A DNA stretch of 64,000 nt from G963701675 sp963701675 (GTDB lineage: Bacteria > Planctomycetota > Planctomycetia > Gemmatales > Gemmataceae), in the NCBI GenBank assembly GCA_963701675.1, contig OY969623.1, positions 2,480,001 to 2,544,000 of the forward strand, read 5' to 3'. Shown here piece by piece: positions 47,377 through 58,300 of this stretch (position 1 is the stretch's first letter; every line of letters begins with the position of its first letter). The notes below the pieces were generated by a model. It worked only from the letters and a program-made list of their open reading frames with translations. It searched no databases and was not told the origin of the DNA. The translations under genes and the position numbers were made by a program.

Positions 47377-50019
47377 CTACGGCACGACCGGCACCGCGTT
47401 CGTCGGCACGCGACACGCCCGTTCGCAGAATTTCGTCACGAAGCCGTCCCTACCCCCGTTCGGTGTGGTGTCGAACGCACCCGGTGTGACGGGATAGTCA
47501 ATCGAGTCCGTTACGCCGGCAATGTATACCCCATCGGCTCTGTCCAAGGCGAGAGAGCGAGCACCATCGATGGCCGATCCTCCGAGGAATGTACTGTACA
47601 CCAGAGCGCTGCCGCTGGCGTTCAGCTTGGTCATGTAGGGGTCCGCTTCGCCGTTGTAGGAAGTATCAAACGCGCCTGGCGTGGTTGGGAAGTCGTGTGA
47701 ACGAGTAGTCCCTGTAACGTAAGCGTTCCCGGCGGCGTTAACGGCGATGGCGGAGCCGACGTCAATTCCTTCACTACCGAGGAAGGTGCTATACGTTAGG
47801 GCACTGCCCGTGGCGTTCACTTTGACCGCAATGATATCCATGCATCCTTCGCCGCAGTTGCCGGCGTGAGTCGTGTCGAAGGCGCCCGGCGTGGTTGGGA
47901 AATCAGTCGATGCGCTGATCCCAGCTACGTAGGCATTCTCGCTACCGTCCACCGCGATGCCATGGCTATAGTCGTCGTGTGACCCGCCCACGAACGTGGC
48001 GTAGACGAGAGCGCTGCCCGTGGGGTTCAACTTGGCCACAAAAACGTCAAAGCACGGCTTGTTAAAACAGATGCCGCCGCCGAGCGTCGTCTGGAAAGCG
48101 CCCGGCGTGACAGGGAAATCAGCCGAATTTGTGTCTCCGGTCACGTACACGTTGCCGGCCCCGTCCACAGCAATTCCGAAGCTTTGATCGTTAACCGATC
48201 CGCCAAGGAAAGTACTGTAGGCGAGAGCGCTGCCGGCGGCGTTCAGCTTGACAACATAGGAATCTAGGATGCCGCCGGCGTAAGTCGTATCGAACGCGCC
48301 CGACGTGGTTGGGAAGTCCGGAGAATAGGTCCACCCGGTGACGTAGGCGCGGCCGACTGCGTCCACCGCGATCCCGCCGTAATGTTCGACACCATCAAAA
48401 CTTACGCCGCCAAGATAAGTGGCGTACCCAAGGGCGTTGCCGTCGACGTTCAGCTTGGCAACGAACATGTCCGTCCCGCCGTTGTACGTGGTGTCGAAAG
48501 CGCCCGACGTGACAGGGAATCCGCCGCTCGTCTGGCCCGTGACGTACGCCTCGCCGGCCCCGTGCACGGCCAAACCGTTGGTCCTGTCGTCCCCGTTGCT
48601 GCCTAGATAGGTGCTGTAGACCGCGGCGGTGCCCGCCGAGTTCAGCTTAGTGACGAAGGCGTCTCGGACACCGCCAGTCAACGAGTTGTCGAACGTGCCG
48701 GGCGTGGTCGGGTAGTCGGGCGAATCCGTGGACCCAGCGATGTAAACGTTGCCGGCGCTGTCAGTCGCGACCTCGTAAACCTCGTCGGCTTTCGACCCTC
48801 CCAAATACGTCGAATACCCCATCACCAACGGATCAATTACCAACTCCCGCGTCGCATCGTACGCCCCAACCTCAAACCGCACCAGTGTGCCATCCACGAC
48901 GTACCGACTCGCCACCTCTTGCCGCGTCGCGCCGGCCTCTTGATACGTGAATGGCTTCTGCTGCACGACATCGCCGGCCGCGGTGTGGAGCACGAGGTCG
49001 CCTTGTGCGTTGAGATCCACGCTGTCGGCGCCGGCGAAGTTAATGGTAATAGCGTTCGGGTCTGCGCCCGGCGAAACGATGAAATCGTATTCCATCTGTC
49101 CGTTGTTGCCGTAGTACGCCAGGTCGATGCCCGGATAAACGTCCTGATACTGGACGCGGCCGAAGGTTGGGATGTCGGTGCGCCACCGCGACGGATCGTT
49201 GCCGATGAAGTAGTTGACGATACCGGGTTGTCGATCCTGGCCAACCGGAATTGCCGCCGGGTTTGCGCCAACGATCTGCATGTGCAGCGCGACGCCCAGT
49301 GAGTGAGGTGTATTAGTAACTGGAAGTCCACTTGAAGGGAATACACCGCTTGCTGACTCCGACGAAATGGAGAACACCGCGGCAGTCGGGGTTAGGAACA
49401 CTGTCGCACCACCGGTGCGAGCAATGAAATCGACCTGCGACTCGGTTTGACCATGATTCGCTTCGAATGTCAGGGGCGGATTGCCGTAGTGGTCCGGTGC
49501 TACCACAAGTGACTTGTCGATGTCGTGGTTAGCGACGAGCGTTGTGGACACATTTGGACTTAGGGGCTGCGACTCTAACGAATCACCCGGGATGGCGGCG
49601 ACACTTGGCTTGGCGCCCGACGGCGTGCCTACAACCGACAACGCAGTTGTGCCAAAGGTCCGCCCTGCCGACGGTGGTCTGAACGAAGGGATACTAGTCG
49701 GTCTTGCAGCATCGGGCACTCGAAGTGTATCGACCGCGTCCATGCGATCCGTCGACCGGCGCGTGGTCTCCTGAGAGGCGCGTGTGAGCACTGAGGCTGA
49801 AGGCCGGTTGGTCAAGTCGAGTACATCCAAATCGTTCACATGCAGGATCGAGAAAGATTTCGTCGCATGACCCGTTTCAATCGCCGCGTCAACGTAGCCC
49901 GGCAGTGCCGCCATGCTGAGCAACATACCTAGCACGGCGTCTCCCGGTGGCAAGCGATCTTCGAGGGTTTCCAACCGGGGTTGATGGCCGAGGTGAACGC
50001 GAGTCAGTCTGTTTCTCAT
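47377..50019 (-). CDS. Secreted SBBP-repeat beta-propeller protein
   Basis: 880 residues. The N-terminus is MRNRLTRVHLGHQPRLETLE followed by DRLPPGD, the planctomycete signature, then a hydrophobic segment. The central domain (FEANHGQTESQVDFIARTGG, 'VQYQDVYPGIDLAYYGNNG') is nearly the same as in the gene at 27271, and the C-terminal half consists of SBBP blades ('YSTYLGS', 'AVDAVGRAYVTGW', 'FPTTSGAFDTT'). GGCGGAA lies before the ATG. It is the last gene of the - strand cluster; likely exported. Cargo or ligand unknown. Confidence 0.86.
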   Translation of the reverse strand: MRNRLTRVHLGHQPRLETLEDRLPPGDAVLGMLLSMAALPGYVDAAIETGHATKSFSILHVNDLDVLDLTNRPSASVLTRASQETTRRSTDRMDAVDTLRVPDAARPTSIPSFRPPSAGRTFGTTALSVVGTPSGAKPSVAAIPGDSLESQPLSPNVSTTLVANHDIDKSLVVAPDHYGNPPLTFEANHGQTESQVDFIARTGGATVFLTPTAAVFSISSESASGVFPSSGLPVTNTPHSLGVALHMQIVGANPAAIPVGQDRQPGIVNYFIGNDPSRWRTDIPTFGRVQYQDVYPGIDLAYYGNNGQMEYDFIVSPGADPNAITINFAGADSVDLNAQGDLVLHTAAGDVVQQKPFTYQEAGATRQEVASRYVVDGTLVRFEVGAYDATRELVIDPLVMGYSTYLGGSKADEVYEVATDSAGNVYIAGSTDSPDYPTTPGTFDNSLTGGVRDAFVTKLNSAGTAAVYSTYLGSNGDDRTNGLAVHGAGEAYVTGQTSGGFPVTSGAFDTTYNGGTDMFVAKLNVDGNALGYATYLGGVSFDGVEHYGGIAVDAVGRAYVTGWTYSPDFPTTSGAFDTTYAGGILDSYVVKLNAAGSALAYSTFLGGSVNDQSFGIAVDGAGNVYVTGDTNSADFPVTPGAFQTTLGGGICFNKPCFDVFVAKLNPTGSALVYATFVGGSHDDYSHGIAVDGSENAYVAGISASTDFPTTPGAFDTTHAGNCGEGCMDIIAVKVNATGSALTYSTFLGSEGIDVGSAIAVNAAGNAYVTGTTRSHDFPTTPGAFDTSYNGEADPYMTKLNASGSALVYSTFLGGSAIDGARSLALDRADGVYIAGVTDSIDYPVTPGAFDTTPNGGRDGFVTKFCERACRVPTNAVPVVP

Positions 50020-50053
50020 GGCATGGTTCCGCCTGGCGAAAAGCGATTGTCGG

Positions 50054-51406
50054 CTAGATGTTCCAATTTACGATCATGTCCTCCGCCACTTGATCGCTGT
50101 GCGTGGCAACCGCGCGGATGGTTCGGCGGCTAGGCGAATTGTTGTGTCTCGATGCCGCGGGTTGGTTCGGAACCGGCTGGTCGCCTTGGTTGTTGTCGAC
50201 GGCGTGTGGAATGGTCCGTAACGCTACGTCATCTTCAGTTGGATCCGATCTAACCGCCTGGCGTCCGTCGCCCATTGTCGGCGCCGGAGGCGTCCACTGT
50301 GCGTCGTTCCGTAGCACGTTTAGGAAGCCGCTGTTGCCATAACCGGTGGGAACGATCACATCGGTGAAGCGATCGTTGTTGAGGTCACCAGTAGCCAAAG
50401 CGCGAAAGTCGGTCTTGCCTACTGGAGTGTCCAGATGCGGACCAAATGTGCCATTGCCGTTGCCCAGGAACACACCCACGGTGGAGTTTCCGTAATGGGG
50501 CACCGCTATGTCCACTCGGCCGTCGCGATTGAAATCACCCGCGCGTGGATCGAAAGGCGATGGGCCAGCGGGAAATGACATCATCGGCTGTAGTGAACCG
50601 TTAGCATTCGTGAGGAGAACGTTGAGTTTGTTGCCATTAAAGTCCGAAACGATCACGTCCGGTCTGCCGTCTTGATTAACGTCGGTTAGCACGTGGGCAA
50701 ATGGGTAGTCACCGGCAGCGTATGCTTTCGGCGGCCTGAATGTGCCGTCTCCTCGGTTGAGGAAGACGTTCACAACTTTGGCGCTCGGATTCACCGTCGT
50801 GACATCCGGCCATTGATCCCCATTGAGATCGGCGGTGTGCACGCCGAAGCTTGCCGGCCCACCCGCGTATGGAACGGCCGGTTGGAACAAGCCATCGCCG
50901 TTCCCGGAGAAAACGTTGATGACGTTGTGCTGGCCGTCGGAAGTCGTTAGGTCGAGCCGCCCGTCGCGGTTGAAATCAGCAACGTCGATGAACTGGTTTC
51001 CTGAAGGCAGCGGGATTTCCGTCAGCAGTTGCAACGTGCCGCCGCCAGCGCCCAATAGCACGCTGATACTCGGAGTCCCCGAAAACACGTCGTTGATGGT
51101 CACGACGTCGAGCTTGTGGTCTCCGTTGAGGTCCACGACGCGGAGGTCGGCCGGCGCGTTGCCGGCGTTGAAAAACGTCGGCGCGGCGAGTCGGCCGCTG
51201 CCGTCTCCTGGAAGCACCGCCACCGAGTCCAGGCTGTTCATAGCGACGATCACATCCGGCTTGCGGTCATTGGTGACGTCCACCACTTCCATGTCATACA
51301 TGGTTGAGGGAAATGGATAGTTCAGCGGCGTGAGGAAACTCGGAACGTCACGCGCTTCCAATCGCTCAATGGTGGGTTGAGTTCGAAAACCTGGATTATC
51401 AACCAT
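50054..51406 (-). CDS. Secreted FG-GAP/VCBS repeat protein
   Basis: 450 residues, the smallest complete member of the cluster. The N-terminus is MVDNPGFRTQPTIERLEARD followed by VPSFL, the signature, without a clear long hydrophobic core. About six blades follow with calcium-loop patterns such as DFNRDGRLDL and DLNGDHKLDV. The C-terminal tail begins at NDAQWTPPAPTMGDG and is similar to, but less conserved than, that of the larger neighbours. Only 25 bases separate it from the upstream gene, so it is probably in one transcript. Confidence 0.85.
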   Translation of the reverse strand: MVDNPGFRTQPTIERLEARDVPSFLTPLNYPFPSTMYDMEVVDVTNDRKPDVIVAMNSLDSVAVLPGDGSGRLAAPTFFNAGNAPADLRVVDLNGDHKLDVVTINDVFSGTPSISVLLGAGGGTLQLLTEIPLPSGNQFIDVADFNRDGRLDLTTSDGQHNVINVFSGNGDGLFQPAVPYAGGPASFGVHTADLNGDQWPDVTTVNPSAKVVNVFLNRGDGTFRPPKAYAAGDYPFAHVLTDVNQDGRPDVIVSDFNGNKLNVLLTNANGSLQPMMSFPAGPSPFDPRAGDFNRDGRVDIAVPHYGNSTVGVFLGNGNGTFGPHLDTPVGKTDFRALATGDLNNDRFTDVIVPTGYGNSGFLNVLRNDAQWTPPAPTMGDGRQAVRSDPTEDDVALRTIPHAVDNNQGDQPVPNQPAASRHNNSPSRRTIRAVATHSDQVAEDMIVNWNI

Positions 51407-51431
51407 GTTCCAACCACCCTTTCAACTCGAA

Positions 51432-54400
51432 CTATGATCCTCCGTTAAACACTGTCGTGACGCCGTAGTTCTCTGCGACGGCCAGATCAAGGAAGCTATC
51501 GCCGTTAAAGAGACCGATGACGAACGCATCAGGATTTACGCCGACGCCAAAGCTGAGGCGCGGCTTGAACGTGCCGTCGCCGCGCCCGAGAAGGACGCTG
51601 ACGGTACCAAGTGTCGTACCATTGACCACAGCCAGATCGGCGATGCCGTCCTGATCGAAGTCGCCCACCTTCGCATTAAGCGGATTGGGACCTGCGTCGA
51701 AACTGATCGGGGGCAGAAAAGCACCGCCGCTGGCCCCGAGTAGGATGTTGACTGTTCCGTTGGCATTGGCCAAAACCAGATCAGGTATCGACCCGGAATC
51801 GAAGAAGCCCGACGCGATGCTCACGGGTGTGCCGCCCACCACAATGGTTGCGCCAGGAAGGAATGTTCCATCGCCGACGCCGATCAGCACCGTCACGGTT
51901 CCATCGCCTGAACTACTTGCGGCCAGATCGAGGATCCCATCTCCATCTAAATCAAGAGACACGATATCGAGGAACGCGGCACCGGCAGGATAGTTGACCG
52001 GATCCGCCATCTTCCCATTCTCCAGGGCCAACAACACGCTGAGTGTTCCGGTCACATTGGTCTTCGCTAGATCGTCCAAGCCGTCGCCGTTGAAATCTCC
52101 CGCCACCAGGGACGTTGGCCCAGACGCGGGATACGTGGTCTCTGTCGAGTAAGAGGTGGGTGCGTCGAAACCATTGCCGACATTGAAGAGTAGCCCGATG
52201 GTCTCACTGGGCGTGTTGGTCACCACCACATCCGGTTTGTGGTCGCCATTGAAGTCCGCAACCGTCGCGCGGCCAGGCTCGCTGCCGGCGAAATAGCGGT
52301 GGATCAATTCGAATGTTCCATCGCCTTGACCGCGGAATAGCGCCACGACACTGTCCACCTTTGAGGAACCGTGGTAGTACCCTGTGGAAACAATGTCGAG
52401 AATTCCGTCGTCGTCAAAATCAATGACCTTAATGGATGCAAAACTATGAGCGTCAACGCCGACAGCCACTGGCGGCTGGAAGGTACCGTCGCCATTACCC
52501 CGCGCGAGTCGTAGCACACCCAGCGTGCCCACGTAATTCTGAGCCACGAGAAAATCCAGATTGCCATCCATATCAAAGTCATCGATGAGCGGGCCAGTGC
52601 TATTGGGCCCCTCGGTGTCGTAATGAGCAGCCGGCTGGAAGGTGCCGTCGCCATTGCCCAAATGGATGATTGCATCGTCCACACTGTAGCCGAGAGATGT
52701 CAGGAGGTCCTGATGCGAATCACCATTGAAATCCGCTGTTGCCAGCCGGGTAGGACCGCCGTCATTATTCTTGTCATAAAATTCTAACGGCGCCCCAAAG
52801 CTGCCATCCCCATTGCCGCGGAGCAGCCACAGTTTGACCGTCTCCAGAGAAGTTCCACTTAAATACCCCACGATCGCGTCTTTGCTGCCGTCCTCATCGA
52901 AGTCAGCAAAGGTCATATCGTTGTTGTGCCAATAGACCAGGGGTGAAGCAATGGGCGCCTCAAAGCTTCCATCACCTTGGCCTAGCAGTACGAAAAATCT
53001 GCCTTTAACAACATTGCCTCCCTCCAGGAAGACGAGATCGGGAACGGTATCCTGATTGAGATCGTCTGTGTACAGACTCATGTACTCAGTCGAGAAGTCA
53101 ATATCGTAATCGACCGGCGGCTGGAAGGCGCCGTCACCATTACCCAGCAGGATGCTCAGGAAGCGGATCTCGTCGGTTTGTCTCAAGATGGCTAGATCGG
53201 GCTTGCCGTCAAGATTTAGGTCTGTTGTCAACATGCTCCTCATCCCCGAGCCGACTGGGATCTGTGGCACTTCCATGAACTCCTGACCTCCACCACCCAG
53301 CAGAACGTTTGCCGCACTGTACTTGCTGTCGGCAAAGGCCATGTCCTTCACGCCGTCGCCGTTGAAATCGCCCTGAACCATGTCCGTTAGCGTGTGCCCC
53401 GCAGGCTGGGTGCTGCCTAGGTCAAACGTGCCATTGCCCTTCCCGTAATAGAAGCGCACATCGCTGGACTCTTCGAGACTGACGACCAAATCGGAATGGT
53501 TGTCCGAATCCAAATCCGTCGTCGTCACCGAGGCGATGTCTTCCAGATCAAATGCCCAGGATGCGGCCTGAAACGCACTGGTTCCATAACCCAGCAAGAT
53601 GCTGAGTGAGTTACTTACGCGGTCTGGGGTTACCAGATCCAGTGCTCCGTCACCATTGAGATCGGAGATCGAGATGCTGGTGGGCGAATCACCGACGACA
53701 TAAATTTGCCGGCGACGGAATCTGCCAAGCTGATTGCGCAGAACGATGACATTATTGTCATCGTTAATGGACATGGCCAAGTCGAGATCCCCATCGCCGT
53801 CCACATCACCCGCAACGACGCCGCTGGGTTTGTGGCCAACCGGATACTCACTCGGCAACTGAAAACTACCGTCGCCGTTGCCAAGAAGAATACCAATCAT
53901 CGCAACAGGAAAGCTGCCCTTGACCTGGGCAATGTCGGGAATCGCATCACCGTCGAAATCACCGACGGCCAGGTCACCACCACCGCTGGGAAAGCTTCCT
54001 TTGGTCTGGAACGTGCCATCGCCGTTTCCCAACATGATGGTTACACCGTTCGAGGCGATAGCGAGATCCAACGCGCCATCCCCATTCAAGTCATGCACTC
54101 GAATGTAGTATGGCTGAGCGCTAAGCGAGTACGGGACCTGCGGCAAGAATGCGCCGTTGCCGTCGTTCAGCAGGACGCTGACACTCTTGCTGCTCCCATT
54201 GGAGCAAACAATATCGGGCAGACCGTCGCCGTTGAAATCTCCCACTTCCGCAAACACCGAAGACAGTTCGACTGGGTAGCTCACCGGTGCCTGTAGCGTG
54301 CCGTCGCCATTGCCCATCAATACGCCCACATGCCCCATATAGTCAACTTGCGGCACTACGACGTCGAAGTTTCCGTCAGCATTGAAATCCGCCAGAGCCA

Positions 54401-55259
54401 CCGAATTGGGCCGCATGCCGGCTGCGAAATCCGTGAAAGGCCCAAACGTCCCATCACCGTTGCCCAGCATGACGCTCACGGAATTCGAATCATAATTTGC
54501 GCTGACCAGATCCAAGTTCGCATCTCCATTGAGATCTCCTATCGCCGTCGACCGTGGCGAACTGCCCGTGGGATAGGAGTTTCCCGCGACGAAGCCCGAC
54601 CATGTCGACCGGGAGGCATCCGAGGAAAAGTCACGTGCATTGCTGGAATCTTCGATCGCAACATTCTCATCGAACCGGCGTCCAGGCGGGGGAACGTGAG
54701 ACTGAGGCGGAGATGCTGCATCGACTCCGTCGAAGGCGTTCGATTGGCTGGTAAGAAGGCGTATTGCTGCCGAGCCCTCGCGGGCTTCGCCGGGAGTTTG
54801 CCCCACGCAGTTTGGCGCGCACCCGTCTGTGCAGATTGTCGGCCTCGGCGCGCGCCCTTTTGTAGTATTAGGCGCATCCACAGCAAGTCCCGGGGGTGGC
54901 GCCAACAAGTTTACAAATGCCGGTCGGTCCACAGAGTCACCTGCGCGTGTACTTGAGGCGATGTCGTCGTTGGCGTCGGCTTCCGTCGGTTGAAAGCGCG
55001 ATGTAGAGATCTTGAAATCGGCAACCGCATCAAGAGGTATATCCACTTTCTGACGTGCGCCCCCTGGAGGTCGACTGCGAACCATGTGGCCGGCAGAACG
55101 ATCAGTTATACCGTCGATGAATTGACGAGTTGGTTCAAGAGCACCGAAGGCGGTCAAGACGCCGAAAAGCGTTTCGCCCGGAACAATGCGCTGTTCCAGG
55201 CGTTCGAGTTGTAGGCGGTAGCGAACGGCGGCGTCCAATCGGATTCGTCTACGAGCCAT
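51432..55259 (-). CDS. Secreted giant FG-GAP/VCBS repeat protein
   Basis: 1275 residues, the largest gene of the window, with GGAGGT 4-9 bases before the ATG. The signature LERLEQRIVPGET (near residue 18) leads to a 'TLFGVLTAFGALEP' hydrophobic segment. A Ser/Pro-rich linker of about 200 residues with a cysteine cluster (CTDGCAPNC) precedes around 18 blades with the DFNGDGxxDL and 'LLGNGDGTF' patterns. Several propellers are likely arranged in series. It lacks the C-terminal tail shared by the other VCBS members, ending instead in AENYGVTTVFNGGS. Confidence 0.87.
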   Translation of the reverse strand: MARRRIRLDAAVRYRLQLERLEQRIVPGETLFGVLTAFGALEPTRQFIDGITDRSAGHMVRSRPPGGARQKVDIPLDAVADFKISTSRFQPTEADANDDIASSTRAGDSVDRPAFVNLLAPPPGLAVDAPNTTKGRAPRPTICTDGCAPNCVGQTPGEAREGSAAIRLLTSQSNAFDGVDAASPPQSHVPPPGRRFDENVAIEDSSNARDFSSDASRSTWSGFVAGNSYPTGSSPRSTAIGDLNGDANLDLVSANYDSNSVSVMLGNGDGTFGPFTDFAAGMRPNSVALADFNADGNFDVVVPQVDYMGHVGVLMGNGDGTLQAPVSYPVELSSVFAEVGDFNGDGLPDIVCSNGSSKSVSVLLNDGNGAFLPQVPYSLSAQPYYIRVHDLNGDGALDLAIASNGVTIMLGNGDGTFQTKGSFPSGGGDLAVGDFDGDAIPDIAQVKGSFPVAMIGILLGNGDGSFQLPSEYPVGHKPSGVVAGDVDGDGDLDLAMSINDDNNVIVLRNQLGRFRRRQIYVVGDSPTSISISDLNGDGALDLVTPDRVSNSLSILLGYGTSAFQAASWAFDLEDIASVTTTDLDSDNHSDLVVSLEESSDVRFYYGKGNGTFDLGSTQPAGHTLTDMVQGDFNGDGVKDMAFADSKYSAANVLLGGGGQEFMEVPQIPVGSGMRSMLTTDLNLDGKPDLAILRQTDEIRFLSILLGNGDGAFQPPVDYDIDFSTEYMSLYTDDLNQDTVPDLVFLEGGNVVKGRFFVLLGQGDGSFEAPIASPLVYWHNNDMTFADFDEDGSKDAIVGYLSGTSLETVKLWLLRGNGDGSFGAPLEFYDKNNDGGPTRLATADFNGDSHQDLLTSLGYSVDDAIIHLGNGDGTFQPAAHYDTEGPNSTGPLIDDFDMDGNLDFLVAQNYVGTLGVLRLARGNGDGTFQPPVAVGVDAHSFASIKVIDFDDDGILDIVSTGYYHGSSKVDSVVALFRGQGDGTFELIHRYFAGSEPGRATVADFNGDHKPDVVVTNTPSETIGLLFNVGNGFDAPTSYSTETTYPASGPTSLVAGDFNGDGLDDLAKTNVTGTLSVLLALENGKMADPVNYPAGAAFLDIVSLDLDGDGILDLAASSSGDGTVTVLIGVGDGTFLPGATIVVGGTPVSIASGFFDSGSIPDLVLANANGTVNILLGASGGAFLPPISFDAGPNPLNAKVGDFDQDGIADLAVVNGTTLGTVSVLLGRGDGTFKPRLSFGVGVNPDAFVIGLFNGDSFLDLAVAENYGVTTVFNGGS

Positions 55260-55321
55260 GATTGACCTCCTGCAAACAGGTAGTGAATTAGATTGAGAAA
55301 AGTCGAGAAACCCTTGCTGCT

Positions 55322-58300
55322 CTAGTCAGCCATTTCCATCTCCGACTCCGACTCCAGGTCAGGCACATGGGCGACCGCGAAGCGGGCGATGTGGCGCAAA
55401 GTGTATTTCGACGAAGTCGCTGTCACTGCTGTCATGTCATCGGCCGGTTTCATCGCCTGGACCATTGAAATCTGCGGCCGTTTGATGGCCTGTTCCGGAC
55501 TCTGGATTCGGTGATCGATCTCCAGCGGGGCGAACGGTCGTGGCCCGCCTCCCGAAATCGGCAGCGGCGGCCAGTCGGCGGCGTTCAATAGGACACCGAC
55601 GCCGTCGTCGTATAGCGCACTCAAGTCACTCCAGCCGTCGCCGTCGAAATCGCCCACCGCCAGCGATATTGGCGAAGCGCCAACAACATTATTGAGGGCG
55701 GGCTGGAAGGTGCCGCTGCCGTTGCTTAGAAGCACGCTCACGGTGCCCCCCGAGGAATTCACAATCGCCACATCGGGCTGGCCATCCCCATCAAAATCGG
55801 CAGCGACAATAGACCGCGGCCTGGCACCTACCGGATAACTCTGGTAGTCAATGAACGATCCGTCGCCATTTCCCAAGAGTACGCTAACTGTGCCCAAGTT
55901 GACGTTGTTGGCCACGGCCACGTCGAGTTTCCCATCGTCATTGAAGTCTGCAACCGCCACTGAATAGGGTGAGTCACCCGCGGCGATGTGGATTGCCGTC
56001 TGGAAGGTGCCATCGCCGTTCCCGAACAAGATGCTGATAGTGGCACCCGCGGAATTTGCGACCGCGAGGTCGAGCTTACCGTCACCATTGAAGTCCCCAA
56101 CCGCAACGCCTGTCGGATTTGGTCCGACCGGATTGCTCGTCGGCATTGAAAAGGTGTTGTCACCGTTGCCCAACAGTACCGTCACAGTGCCGGACGTGAG
56201 ATCATTCGTGACGGCGATGTCCGGGAAACCATCGGCGTTGAAGTCCGCGGCCGCCACGGCCGTGGGTTTCACACCGGCGGAGTAAATTGAGGGGGCCGCG
56301 AATGTTGTCCCGGAGTTAAGAAATATCGCTACGGTTCCATCTTCGAGATTGTTCGTGGCGACAACGTCCGGTTTACCGTCGGCGTCAAAGTCTCCGACGG
56401 CAAGGTTGCCGAGTTCCGGCCCGGCAAGGTAGTGCACGGGCAGCTTGAACGTCCCGTCGCCATTGCCACGCCAAATGCCGACGGCAGTGCCGGCGCTCGC
56501 AACCGCTATATCGAGATTGCCGTCACCGTCGAAATCTCCGATTGCCTCGGCGGACGGACTGCCGCCCGCATCGTAGCTTGCGGGCGCTTGGAAGGTACCG
56601 TCGCCGTTGGCGAGCAAGATGGTTATGCCATCGCCCTGGTTCGATACGGAAAGATCGAGATCGCCGTCGCCGTCAAGATCACCGGCAACGACCGAGTTTG
56701 GAAGGTCGCCGGCGGCGTAGCCAACGCCGGGAAGGAAGGTACCATCGCCGTTACCCAAGAGCACGTTGACCGTGCCGTTTGTGATGTAGTTGCGCACAAC
56801 GAGATCGAGTTTCCCGTCAGCATTGAAGTCATCCACGATAACGGTGCCGGGGTCAGACCCAGCCGGATAGCTCACCGCGGTCTGGAACGTGCCGTCTCCG
56901 TTTCCCAGGAGCACGCTTACCGAGTCACTGTCATTATTCGCTGTGGCAATATCTTGGAAGCCATCGCCGTTAAAGTCCGCGACGGCGACGGCGCCTGGAT
57001 CCTCACCCACGGTGTAGGTGACCGCGGGTGAAAAGACGCCACCGCCGGCGCCTAGGAACACGCTTACGTATGTCGTCGCCCAGTTGCCAACGACTAGGTC
57101 CTGCACGCCATCGCCGTTGAAGTCACCCACCGCCACAGCCCGGGGCTGTGTCCCAGCGGCGTAGCTCGTCGGCGGCCCGAACGTCCCGTCACCGGCGCCC
57201 AGAAGTATCGTTACGGTTCCCTGACCCAGGTCCGGAACGCGATTCGCCACAGCGAGGTCTTGCACGCCGTCGTCGTTGAAGTCGCCCACCGCGGCCGCCG
57301 CGGGATGTGAGCCCGCCAGGTATTTGGGTGCCTGCAAGAGCGTGCCATCTCCGTTGCCTGGAAGCAAGCAAACGCCGTTCATGTCAAAGGTAGCGGACGA
57401 CTGATATGCGGCGACGCCGAGGTCGGTGTTTCCATCGCCGTTGAAGTCTGCCGCCGCCACTCCACGGGCGACGCTTCCCGTGTCATAGCTTGTCTTGTCC
57501 CCGAAAGTGCCGCCGGCGTTCCCCAGGAGGATGTTCACTTGATAGCCATTGGCAACCGCCAGGTCGGGGTCACTGTCGCCGTTCAGATCGGTCGCAGTGA
57601 CGGACTTGGTTGCTCCGCCGGCCACGTAGGTTGGCACACTAGCGCCTGCAAAGGTTCCGTTGCCGAGTCCTTCCAGCAGGGTCACCGTCCCCGTTCCCGC
57701 TGCCGCGTTGGCCACCGCGAGATCGCGGATGCCGTCGCCGGTGAAATCTTGCACGGCCACGGCCGACGGCTGGACGCCGCAAGAATAGGTCGTCTTGGGC
57801 TTGAACGATCCGTCGCCTCGCCCGAGCAATATGTCCAACTTGCCGTGATAATTATTTGTGACAACGAGGTCCAAGATACCGTCCGTGTCGACGTCCACCG
57901 CGTCCGTGGTGGTGGTGGGGTTCGAATACACCGTGTATTGCGCGGACAATTGGAACGTGCCGTCGCCATTGCCGGACCATACCGCCACTGTGGGAGACGC
58001 CGCATTGCCGACGGCAATGTCGAGATCGCCATCCGCATTGAAGTCGCCGCTGGCAATGTTGAGGGGGGAGTCGGCACTGTACTCGGTTCCGAACTGTAGC
58101 GAACCATCGCCGTTGCCGAGCAGAACCACGATCTTCGGTGCAGATGTGTGATAGCCGACGGCGATGATGTCCGTTCGGCCGTCGCTGTTGAAGTCCCCGA
58201 CGGTGGCGTCGGAGGCGACCGTGCCAATGTCGTAGGTCGCCGCAAGTTGGAATGTCCCGGCCCCCGCACCTAACAGTACGCTCACACTGCTGCCGTAGTT

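Noticed and set aside
53706..54296. Antisense + strand frames inside the VCBS genes (also 54330-54956, 56432-57031, 57539-58099)
   Set aside because: They arise from the repetitive, GC-rich blades on the - strand and show the same periodic pattern.
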